Shown here one piece after another: positions 48,782 to 58,720 of a DNA stretch of 64,000 bases (within the stretch, counting starts at the first letter, position 1; every line of letters starts with the position of its first letter). Under the pieces are notes generated by a model, which worked only from the letters and a program-made list of their open reading frames with translations, was not told the origin of the DNA and made no database searches. The DNA lies in NCBI RefSeq assembly GCF_016808095.1, contig NC_068970.1, forward strand, positions 36,366,630-36,430,629, read 5' to 3'. The stretch comes from Vigna angularis (lineage: Eukaryota > Streptophyta > Magnoliopsida > Fabales > Fabaceae). The translations under genes were made by a program, and so were the position numbers.

Positions 48782-50873
48782 TCAATATCTATAGTCGTCA
48801 TCAAAGATCATGTAATTTCCATTCCTCCTTGCCCTAGCCTGTCTGTCATTCTGCACATCAAAACCAATTATGTTCTTCATAGTTTCAAATATTAGTCCAA
48901 ACCCAAATGAAGTGAAACCCGGTGCGTAAAAATCACAAGTTTAAATTTACTACAAGGGAATCACAAGAAGTCTAAAACAATTGTACCTCAACTTGTAAAT
49001 GAAATTTCAGCTTATAATTCCAGCTTGTCTAGCTCAAATGATTCATTGAATGTTGAAAACTAAGATAGAATTATGTAGCAAATTTCTAAAATAAATACCA
49101 AGCAGCCAAATCTCCCCCCACTAAAGTGCAAATATGTCTGGAGTGTTCGAAATTCTGGAGAATAAACTCATTATCATAACATGTTTGATCACTTTCAAAG
49201 GTACATTGGCATACTTACATTTAATCTGAACCAAGTTACTATAAAAACAAAACCAAACTTTCTTTTGAGAACTCAATGAGAAAATTGAAAACTACTCCAA
49301 AATTAAGTTTTGTAACTTAACAATCATGCTTCTGCTAATGTTAAGTTACCTTCGACTTACTTATAAACAGGACTTATGCAAGACAGTTATCTCCCAGGCT
49401 AGCCTGTTATTGTCCACAACTCTGATTTTAGTTCATAAACAAATGTTGCATATTTAGAATTAGACACGGGGTAATATGCCAATTCTGTGTAACATGTAAT
49501 TGCCTAATAATATATAAGCAAAGCTGAATAGTCCCAAAAACCACATTTTCGCAAATTTTGAAATATCTTAACTTTGAAGCAGGGCCAGTTATTCTGGACT
49601 AAAAGCATTAGTGATATGTGTACCTTGTTTATAAGTCTTTCAAAGGCTTCTGTACCATGCTCTTCCATGTATCTCTCAGCAGCACTTAAAACATCATCTG
49701 ACTCACTGAATAAGGATTTCTTTTGGGGAAAATACCACATTTGTGAGCCTTGTGGAATTGGGATTTGTGGATTCATATAGAATGGTCTGATGTAATTCCT
49801 GTAAACAACTGCAGCCCCATTGAAGTGAGGCAGAACCAACCAACAACTGAATATCAACTTGGCAAAGGGCCAAATGGGAAGCCTGAAATTAGTACCAAAA
49901 TATTATATTGGAGAAATAACACTTAAACAGATGTAAAGCAAAGAAAACAAAAAACTGAAAACATTGCAAAGACTATTATTGTATCCTCACTCACAATCTT
50001 TACCCAAACATAAGCACAATAAGAGACAAAGTTCAAGGCATTTTAGGTTTCACACAAGTGCAGCATTTTACAACAACAAAATCCACTTGACCAAGCAACG
50101 AACAAATGGGACAATTTTCACTATATCAGGTCACTTGGCCCAATTTCATGCGTGTGAACCTACACTTATCCTTATTTGAAATTCTTCAAATTATTTTGAC
50201 AAATAAAAACTAGAAGGTAAGCAAAACCAAGAGAATGTGAGACGTGAAACTCTTGATATGCTCCAAAAATTACAACTATGGTTAAATTGTGAAGCGATTA
50301 TGATATGACAATGTTTTCCCCTTGTCCTTCTAAAGGAATAGAGAGAGAACATTCAATAACGGATCATTTATAAGTTATATGGCATAGAAAATGAAGTTAT
50401 AATATCTCAAACATGACCATTAGAAGAGGGACTCACACTTCAAGAACTTTTGCAAATGTGAGCTCAAAGAGTGTTAGAATGGAATACAGAATCCAATATG
50501 TGAGCCATTGCTGATCATCTGCAGCAGACTTGGTCTCGATCGCCTTAATTGAAGCATATCTGACCATAGAGGCAAAAGGGTAGGCATAAAAGTTGAAAAT
50601 TCAGACATACATTCATTTCCCAAATGAGATAAATACAACAAAAGGAGCAGCATACTTACAAAGGGTAAGCAAGCGTAACCAAGGGTCTGGAGAAAATGTC
50701 AATGATAGAATGCATTTAGTAACAGACACACCAAAATGATTGCCATAAATTGAGCAAGAGTGAAAAAAAAAGTATATGATTTGGAAAAGAAGAGAGGAGA
50801 TTTACAGAGCAAGAACGTCGAAGTTATTGAAGACAACTTGAAGAAAGTGGTTGTTGTTGTCCGAAGCACCCAT
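48782..50873 (-). CDS. HVA22-like protein (TB2/DP1/HVA22 family), a-type
   Basis: Five exons: 50806-50873, 50660-50686, 50437-50559, 49624-49882 and 48782-48850. They total 546 nt, 181 residues, in frame with GT-AG introns. The family (yeast Yop1, animal REEP) shapes tubular ER membrane through paired hydrophobic hairpins. Plant HVA22 was first found as ABA- and stress-induced. Hallmarks are FNNFDVLALPLVTLAYPLYA, SIKAIETKSAADDQQWLTYW, ILYSILTLFELTFAKVLEVL, PIWPFAKLIFSCWLVLPHFN, GAAVVYRNYIRPFYMNP and a DDVLSAAERYMEEHG helix. The C-terminus is RRNGNYMIFDDDYRY. Size and C-terminal layout fit the HVA22a-like branch (about 177 residues in Arabidopsis, from memory). Exon 2 is only 27 nt, yet its splice sites are clear and the protein needs it. 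No defect seen. Confidence 0.95.
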
Positions 50874-51430
50874 ATTTTGCAATGAAAGTTGTTTTGTTTT
50901 CTACAGCTTCAACTTGGAAGTGAGAAAGTGGAGAAATTGAAGCGAGAAAGTGAAGAGGGAAGAAGAAGGTGAGAGAAAAGGGGTTTGGAAAAGAGTGAAA
51001 AAAGTAAGAAAGAAAATGCGGGAAAGTTGGCAAACAGCCAAAGTAGTCTTTGAAAAGAACATTTGTTTTGGACACAATCTATTGCGCACGGTCAACGAGG
51101 CACCGAATTAACTTTTTTTTTCTACCTCTCTAGTGCAAGATGTATACTTTTATTTTTTCTAGGTATAATCTATAACTATATATATATATATATATATATA
51201 AATTTAGGTTATTAGTCTCTTTTCTTTTAATTTTTTCGAAATTGTTTAATCTAATTTTTCAATTTGTTTAATGTAATTTTATTTTTGTTAAAAATAATTA
51301 ATATGATATTTTTGTTAAATTAGTATTTACACGATATTAAGATCAATTTAATAAAAATAATTATAATGACTCTTTTTAACCAAATGAGCACTAGGAGTAA
51401 AAAATTAAAGGACCAACGGAACTTAGAAAA
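50874..51430 (-). promoter_or_regulatory. Upstream region of the HVA22-like gene
   Basis: A purine-rich (plus strand) leader-like stretch lies at 50880-51010, then AT-rich DNA with a (TA)n run at about 51177-51201. I see no ABRE-type ACGTG cluster close to the ATG, so ABA control as in barley HVA22 is not supported by this sequence alone. The minus-strand ORFs here are Phe/Ser/Leu-rich by composition. Confidence 0.4.
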
Positions 51431-51974
51431 AAAAAATTAGGTTTAATAATTCTGATAGTTCTTATTTATGATAAGTTTTTTTTAAATAAGTTTTTTTTAT
51501 TTTTTTTCTCAATTTGGGTATCTAAATATGAAAAATCAGTACAATTTGTTTCTCTTCATTTTTATGTTTGGAAAATCCCAATTTGTTGAATTGAGCAGGT
51601 GGGAGAAGAAGAAACATAGGCCTCACTTGTAATGCTCTTCTCATATTAGACGTGCCCCAATTTGGTTTTCAATAACCCTAATTTCGTGATTCCTATGATT
51701 CCTAAATTCAATTTTCAGAAACAAATTTTTGAATCTATTAATCTAATATATTCCACGTACCACCCTGCATTTGCCGCGTCAATTAATGCATCCACCTCAT
51801 AGTGACAACTCAGCTTAATTTTAACTACGTTAACCCAATTTAATTGTAGAGACTCAATTGCATTATTTTTTCACATTTAGGAACCCAATTGAGATAAAAA
51901 AAAATAAGAAAGAGACATATTTGAGAAAATCCAACATAAATAAGGACTATCAGAATTATTAAACCAAAAAACTA
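51431..51974. mobile_element. Mutator-like element B, short and non-autonomous
   Basis: The ends read GGTTTAATAATTCTGATAGT (from 51440) and its near reverse complement up to TTAAACC (51965). The inverted similarity extends for over 100 bp. Flanks carry a 9-bp duplication with one mismatch, AAAAAATTA (51431-51439) and AAAAAACTA (51966-51974). The interior (about 51600-51800) has no gene. Confidence 0.75.
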
Positions 51975-52503
51975 TTGAAACTTATATTTGTATAATGATT
52001 TAGTGAACCAAGTATGGGGAGCTAACATGTTTGAATTGTAATGTGGGATTGTATAAAGGAATGAGTGTTTATCTGTTATTTGTCGAAATGTGCAGAATTG
52101 GTTGATTTTTAGGGGACTTGCAATGCCTTCGTTGAATATTTGAAGTTGTAAGTTGATGAGATGTTAAGTGGGATATAATTGATTGAATGAATGTATGATT
52201 GATGGTGTTATGTGAAACTACCAAGGTTGGTAGGATTATTATTCTTGATCAGGGTACATTAAGGGTTGGTATTGTACTACACATTATGGTCTTGTGTGTT
52301 ATAATGCATAACTGATATAATGAATGCATATTCTGATACAATTATGTCTAGGTTATTAACATTGTTATGGAATTTGTAATGGATTTGTTGAAATATATAT
52401 ATGATAAGACTGGGTTATCGTTGTTGTTATTCCAGTAACGATATGATTGCATGTGTGTTTGTTAGGTTCCGAATCAGATTGCACATCCGTTGAGTTATTG
52501 AAA

Positions 52504-52556
<53 letters not shown>
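52504..52556. repeat. (TG)5(TA)21 compound microsatellite
   Basis: TG repeats run from about 52504 to 52513 and then pass directly into alternating TA to about 52556. Confidence 0.95.
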
Positions 52557-52558
<2 letters not shown>

Positions 52559-53044
52559 AGTTGATGTGATTGTTGGAATGTAAGTTTTGGTATTCGTGCA
52601 TTTTATTGGTTGTAATGCAATGGTTAGATGTGTGCAATGGTGTATATATTGAATAATTATAATATGCACATTTGATAATGGTGTATTTGTACTTTGGGTA
52701 TCAATGGGTGTACTCACTTAAAGTGAGTACATATTGGATAGGAAATAGTCCAATATATTATAAGTCAAATGTGAGTAAGTGTGATACCCTAAGTGCTACT
52801 CTTGAGTGATTCAAGAGTAGGAAGTGATTTAGTATGGTTGGTAGTGATACCCTTAAAGCTAGGGTCTATCTTTTGCTTGTGTGATGTAGTGAAAAAAAGG
52901 ATGGGTTACAAGAAGTATGGTGGTGGTTGTTTCTGGTCACTTTAGCTTAGTGAGGAGTCAGGGTGTTGAACCAATGATGTGGTGTGGTAATGGTTATGTT
53001 TTAGTATGTCTTCCGACTATACTTAGTTAATCAATAGTTTGAAC

Positions 53045-53340
53045 CTTTCCTCTTTTGAGAGGGTAGAAAGGTAATCACCTTTTCTCTTGTGAGCAGGTAG
53101 AAAGGTGGATCTCTTCTTTTTTAAAAGGTAGTAGAAGAGACATGTCTCTTCGTCCATGGTAGGCGGTAAAAGGGACTAGGATTCAAGTGTCGCCTTTCCT
53201 CTTACGAGGGGGTAAAAAGGTGGATATCTCCGTCTTTAAAAGGCGGTGGAAGAGATGTGTCTTTTCGTCCATGGTGGGCGGTAGGGACTAGGATTCGAGT
53301 GCCGCCTTTCCTCTTATGAGGAGGTAGAAAGGGATGAATG
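53045..53340. repeat. Tandem array of ~112-115-bp units with hairpin motif
   Basis: Units start near 53078, 53193 and 53305, with a partial unit at 53045. Each begins with a CCTTTCCTCTT...AGGTAGAAAGG stem-like pair. The full units carry TCTTCGTCCATGGT and GGGACTAGGATTC. The imperfect inverted arms could fold as small hairpins. Confidence 0.85.
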
Positions 53341-54452
53341 TCTCGCTCGTAGGGTTCCGACTCATTTTGAGTTTAGAGCTGATGGGAGCAGCTTGAGGAG
53401 TAGGGGGATATGTATGAAGCTGTAATGGAGGACCACTCGAATTGTTCTATTTTGGTAAACAGGAATGATACAGTGAAGTTGGAAAGAAAATATACATTTA
53501 TAAAAATGATTAGTATTTCCACGGGTTGTCGTTAATGGATAGGTTGTGTAGAGCTAATGGGTTGGTCATGATTCCTTTTAGGGGAATGTATGAATTGTCA
53601 TTGCATTTCTTGTTATAGCCTTATTGTGTGTTGATGGTGGTTGAGGTGATAGAATTGTGGTAGGGACTAAATGGATGAGATGTAAAGGATGTATTGGTGA
53701 ATTAATGTTTATTCGGTTAGCTCACTCACACTTGTTTGTGTGTGCATTATGTGTGTGTGACGATAATCGTATAATGTTTGTGTTATACGAGAGCAGTTGT
53801 AGATATGCTCGATGCTGGGTAGACGTGGGAGAGATGGGACAAACTTTCAGTAGGAATTTTATGAAGTCTATGTGGTTATTTCCTTTAAGAAAGTTTTACA
53901 GATTTATGTATTGGAAAACATAATTGAATTCAATTTATTTGAGAAATTATTTTTATTGTGAATGTTTTTTTTTTATGTTTTAGTGACACCCAAAAAAAAT
54001 TGAGTTATTATAATTCATAAATTGATTTATATCAATAAAAAATTAATTTATCTCTTTAAATATTTTGATATTATTTTTTAATGATAAGATAGACAATTCA
54101 TAAATTGGTTTGTTCTCTCAAATTTTAGATTAAAGGATATTTTATAATTATAAGTAAAAATTGTTGTAAATATTCCTAACATTATCTATAGTCAAAATAA
54201 CAATAATCAAAGGCATTAAGTCATTTTTCATTATCTTTGTTAATATATATCGGATAATTATTCCAACATAAAAAAGTGTAAAAATCTTCTTGAGAGATTC
54301 ACAATTTAATTTTTTTTTTAAATATTAGTTTTGATTTAGGAAATATATTCAATTTGATTAAATTTAGTTGTTTTAATTATTGTAAGATTTAATTATAATA
54401 ATATTATAATTATATATATTCGGATATATTCTTTTTAACACTAATATTATAA

Positions 54453-55591
54453 TTATATCATGGTTTAATATATTTGGAGGTCCCTATTTGTGCAATTTTA
54501 CGTCAATTAGGTCTATGTATTTTGAAATAAGTCAATTTGGTCCCTATTCATGAAAAATTGAAGCAATACAGTCCCTGCTGTTAAATTATGTGGACGACGT
54601 CAAAATTGTTGTCAGGTGGCTAGGTGAGGTGGCATTTGAAAAGCACGTGGCACACGTAAGCTTCTTCATCCGGCAACCATGGCAGCCCAAAGCGCCGTCA
54701 CCGCCATCCTCGCCGGCAGCCGTCCTCTCCAACGCATCATCAACGCCCAAGCTGTCGTCGCAGAACCACCATCTCGCACCTTCATCTTCTCCGGCAAACC
54801 ACCACAGCGCCGCCACATCACTCCGCCACCACGACCCAAAATCACGCAAGCTTCGAGCCTCACTCACGTAGATCATCATCGCGAGGTCGCCATCAACACC
54901 TCGTCATCCTCCAAGCTCGCATCGGACCACCATCATAAGCAGCGCCGCTTCTACATTCACGCGCAACCATGGTCATCTTCCATTGACGCTTCGTGCCGCC
55001 ATCCTCACCACCTACACTCAGAAAAACCAGAGGACCAACAACCATCACACACACAGAGACCTAATTCGAAGAAACCCTTCGAACTCTGAATCGCCATCCG
55101 CAAGAGGCCACCACCACGAGCTTCTGCCTCACACCTGCAAAGAGAGGAAAACCTAAGAAGACAACTAAAAAACAGAGAGACCCAACAACCACCCTCTAGG
55201 AATCGCGCCGCCATGAAGAAGAAACCCCAATCGCGCAACCAAACCTACAACCAGCCAAACACCGTGAGTGACTACCTTATCTCCATCAGCGGAATTCCTT
55301 CTCTCGCGTAGAGACTTCCTGACGACGCAAGTTCTTTTTCCCTAATCTGGCAAACCCTAATTTTGGGTGGGGAAGGGGATGACACGTGCCACGTACTTTT
55401 CAAATGACATGACACCTCAACTAGCCACCAGGCAACAATTTTGATGTCGTCCACAAAATTTAACGGTAGAGACTGTATTGCATCAATTTTTCATGAATAG
55501 GGACCAAATTGAGTTATTTCAAAATACAGGGACCTAATTGACGCAAAACTGCACAAATAGGGACCTCCGAATCAATTAAACCTTATATTAT
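54453..55591. mobile_element. Mutator-like element C carrying GC-rich acquired DNA
   Basis: Inverted repeats of about 200 bp end the element (54462-54660 and 55378-55582), opening GGTTTAATATATTTGGAGGT. They are flanked by TTATATCAT (54453-54461) and TTATATTAT (55583-55591), a 9-bp duplication with one mismatch. The interior is markedly GC-richer than the flanks. It contains a 136-codon ORF (54679-55089, MAAQSAVTAILAGSRPLQRI...) and an overlapping antisense ORF (54586-54879) that runs into the left inverted repeat. I recognise neither as a gene, so the interior is probably acquired sequence of unknown origin. Confidence 0.8.
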
Positions 55592-55719
55592 TTACACTTA
55601 TGAAAATTTTCTGTTATATGAGTTTATTCAAATTATTAACATTTGTAACATTTATTCATTAGTGAAAAAAAAACAATTTTTATAACAACTATTCATATTG
55701 ATTATACTCCATCATATAT

Positions 55720-56032
55720 AAAAAGTGGTGTAGTGGCATAATTACAAATATATAATATTTTTTATATGGTTATAAATATAACCGGTATAGAAAGTGGAGA
55801 TAATGAAATTTTTGTAATAAAGAAAAAAACTTTCTATATTGATTTTATTTATAATCATTATAAAGAAGGACGTGGTGACATTTTGTAATAAATAAAGAAA
55901 TTTTCTATGTCAATTCTAATTATAACTAGTTTAGAAAGTGGATGCAAAGATATTTTTGTATTTAATAAAAAGTGGTGTGGTGGCGTAATTATAAATATAT
56001 AATATTTTTTATATGGTTGTAGATATAACTGG
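55720..56032. repeat. Tandem repeat family with CCGGTATAGAAAG motif, left part
   Basis: A unit of about 245 bp starting AAGTGGTGTAGTGGC (about 55722) is repeated from about 55967. The second copy is cut at about 56032 by the hAT-like element and resumes after it. The ACCGGTATAG words resemble those around the CACTA insertion at 39.5 and 47.2 kb, so the two regions may derive from the same older element family. Confidence 0.7.
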
Positions 56033-57870
56033 TAGAGCTGTCAAAATGGGTAACCTGACTCGACTCGGCCCGACCCACCACGGGTTAGTCACTTATTGAG
56101 ACAATCCAACCGGCTCACTTATTAGCGAGTTGAAAAAATTTGAACCCGGCTCGACTCACCACGGGTTGGTGGGTTAAACGGGTTGATTCACTAGCTCATT
56201 TAATTATAAGTTTTTTTTTTAAAAATAAAAAATTACAAGTTTTTTTTAATTCAAATCTAAATAAACGTCAAAATTAAATAAAAATTATCATACAATCCAA
56301 GCGTAACCCAAAAACATGTACAAAAGACGAATAAATAAGTTTCTAATATTGATAATTTTTTTATCACTTGTCCATTTATAATATTAGAGTCTTAAATAAA
56401 TAAATCTATAATATTTTTCTCTCTTGAAACATCTTCTTCTTTGCACTATCTACGATATAATAAAAAAAATGCTAACTAATAATATTGAAACACAAAATAA
56501 TAAATAATTAAATTAAATTAGGTGGGTTGGTGAGCCAACCCGGCTCACTGCGGGTTCAACCCATTAAGCCGGGTTCTAAGTGAGCCGGATTAAAAACTAA
56601 TCCGCATAAAAACAATTAGGTTTAATGTCTCAATAGGTCCCTGTTTTCGTCTAGAATCTCAAATAGGACCCTTTCTTTTTTGGCGTTTCAATTGGGTCCT
56701 TATTTTTGTAAAATTGAATTAATTAGGACCTTTCCGTTAAATTGATGAAACGGCGTTAAGTGTTGTATCACCTGGTATGCTGACGTGTTGTTTTTAACAC
56801 ACGTGTCATTAGAAACGTGGATGAATTATATTATTTTAAATTTTAAATTAAAAAATTGAGTTAAAAACTTCAATTAGGGCAAAGTTGGCAATAGATTCGG
56901 GGGAAACGTGCAGAAATGAAGGCAGAATCTAAGCTTAGTTGAAAATAGATTTGGGGGAAACGTGGTTACGGTGGTGGTGCCTCCTATCTAATAATTCTTT
57001 TGAGGAGAGAAAATTGTTCGAAAGAGAAGACACAAAAACCTTGAGAATATAGCATGGTCTGTGCCATGGGTGAGTTAACCAGGACCTGCAGTAGCTGGGA
57101 GCAATTCAGTTTCTCAAAATCCACGAATACTGCTGAGTTTTGGCGGAAGGAAGGCGAGGAAGAAGATGAATGGGAGGGCATCGACTGTAAACGCTGTCGT
57201 TTCCACTAGGGACTCCAAACGCTGTCGTTTCTGCTAGGGCTGCTCTGGGGAGCGGAGTTGCGGGAGGCGGAGAAAGGGGTTGGGATGGTATTGGGGAAAG
57301 AATTTGAAAGGTTGAGAGGGTTCGGTTTTAGGGACAAGGATTTTTGGAGGCTCTACGGTTTGCAGAATTAGGGTTGGGTCGTCGGTCCGCGAAAAAGGGA
57401 AGGGTTGAGAGGGGAGTGGCTGTAGACTGGTGCTGGAAAACATGGGGTCCAAGGAGGAGATGTCGCCAGAATACATTTGCAGAGAGAATGGGGTTCTGTA
57501 ATTGAATTGCCAACTTTGCCCTAATTGAATTTCTCCTATTTTAATTTAATTTTTTAATTCAAAATTTAAAATAGTAGAATTTATCCATGTAATGACACGT
57601 GTGTTAAAAACAACACGTCAGCATAGCAGGTGATACAACATTTAACGCCGTGTCATCAATTTAACGGAAAGGTCATATTTAATTCAATTTTACAAAAATA
57701 TGGACTCAATTGAAACGTAAAAAAAAAGGGTCCTATTTGAAATTCTGGACGAAAACAGGGACCTATTGAGACATTAAACCAAAAAATTACATTCTTTTCA
57801 AACCCAATCCGGCTCAAACCCGTAGTGAGCCGAGTTAGTTCGCGGGCTAGAACCCATTTTGATAGCACTA
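56033..57870. mobile_element. hAT-like non-autonomous element, copy 1, with nested insertion
   Basis: The ends are TAGAGCTGTCAAAATGGGT and, inverted, TAGTGCTATCAAAATGGGT. Inside, CCGACCCACCACGGGTT and GGTGAGCCAACCCGGCTCAC words near both ends form the inverted GC-rich arms. Without the Mutator-like element D nested at 56619-57780 it would be about 0.7 kb, the same as copy 2. It interrupts the tandem repeat between ATAACTGG and ATAGAAAG. A clean 8-bp duplication is not visible here. Confidence 0.65.
56610..57789. mobile_element. Mutator-like element D, nested in hAT copy 1
   Basis: Long inverted repeats of about 270 bp (56619-56892 and 57508-57780) open GGTTTAATGTCTCAATAGGT. Flanks are AAACAATTA (56610-56618) and AAAAAATTA (57781-57789), a 9-bp duplication with one mismatch. 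The interior (56893-57507) has no transposase. Its minus-strand ORFs (57234-57476 and others) are Pro/Ser-rich and unrecognised, probably acquired DNA. Confidence 0.78.
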
Positions 57871-58180
57871 ATAGAAAGATATATAAAAAGTAGTGTGGTG
57901 ACGTAATTATAAATATATAATATTTTTTATATGGTTGTAGATATAACTGGTATAGAAAGTGGAGATAATGAAATTTTTGTAATAAAGAAAAAAACTTTCT
58001 GATTTTATTTATAATCACTATAAAGAAGGACGTGGTGACATTTTGTAATAAAAAAAAAAAAATTCTATATCAATTCTAATTATAACTAGTTTAGAAAGTG
58101 GATGTAAATATATTTTTGTAATTAATAAGAAAAAAATTTATACCGATTCTAATTATAATCCGTATAGAGAATAATTTGTT
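57871..58180. repeat. Tandem repeat family, right part after the hAT insertion
   Basis: Continues the unit interrupted at 56032 (ATAGAAAG...), followed by another copy from about 57885 with GGTATAGAAAGTGGAGA. It matches 55722-56032 closely. Confidence 0.7.
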
Positions 58181-58199
58181 TCTTTATTTTATTTCTAAA

Positions 58200-58720
58200 C
58201 AAAGGTTCTAATTATTCATGCTCACATTACATTTTTATCCTTTTCTCCTATTTTCTTCTATTTCTCTCGAACTGTTAGGGTTTCTTCTATTGTCTCTTTT
58301 CCTCTATCTCTCTCCTCTATCCTTTTCCATGCCATGTCCAAGCCATCATCCGCCTTCAACGATCTCACGTCCGCTGCTAAGAAAAATTCCAAATCCAAAA
58401 CTCTCAAGCTTCCATCACCTCCCAAGAAAAGAAAATCTCCATTCTCCACTTTCTCACAAAACCTTAGCAACCCCAAACTTCCTTTTGCGCCTATAACGAT
58501 TGAAACAGAACCCTTCTAATTTAGATCTCGCTTCGATGATTTCTTGGGACAAAGGATAACACGTGTCATTTTTCTTTCTCGCCTTGACATTCTATATGAT
58601 TTCTCAAGAAAGTGGAAGAATTGTTATCACTCACATTGTTTGTAATTTGTTATGAACTATGATGTTGGCCACGATGAAGGATTTTGTTCCCATCGTTTAC
58701 CTCTACTCCTTGTTGATTTA
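58200..58720 (+). other. GC-richer island with a small Lys/Ser/Pro-rich ORF
   Basis: A pyrimidine-rich stretch (58218-58330) leads into a 61-codon ORF at 58334-58519 (MSKPSSAFNDLTSAAKKNSK..., containing PSPPKKRKSPF). It looks like the start of a basic nuclear protein with a 5' leader. No later exon or splice donor convinced me. It lies beside the CCGGTATAG repeats, so it may be a fragment acquired by an old element. Not recognised. Confidence 0.3.

Larger units (their letters stand above)
51975..53995. repeat. LTR-like non-coding repeat region
   Basis: There is no convincing coding frame. The region is G/T-rich like 31.6-34.7 kb and its right part reads ...TTTTAGTGACACCC, reminiscent of minus-strand LTR starts. 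It contains a (TG)n(TA)n microsatellite (52504-52556) and an array of about 113-bp units (53045-53340). I propose a decayed solo LTR; the borders are not proven. Confidence 0.4.
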
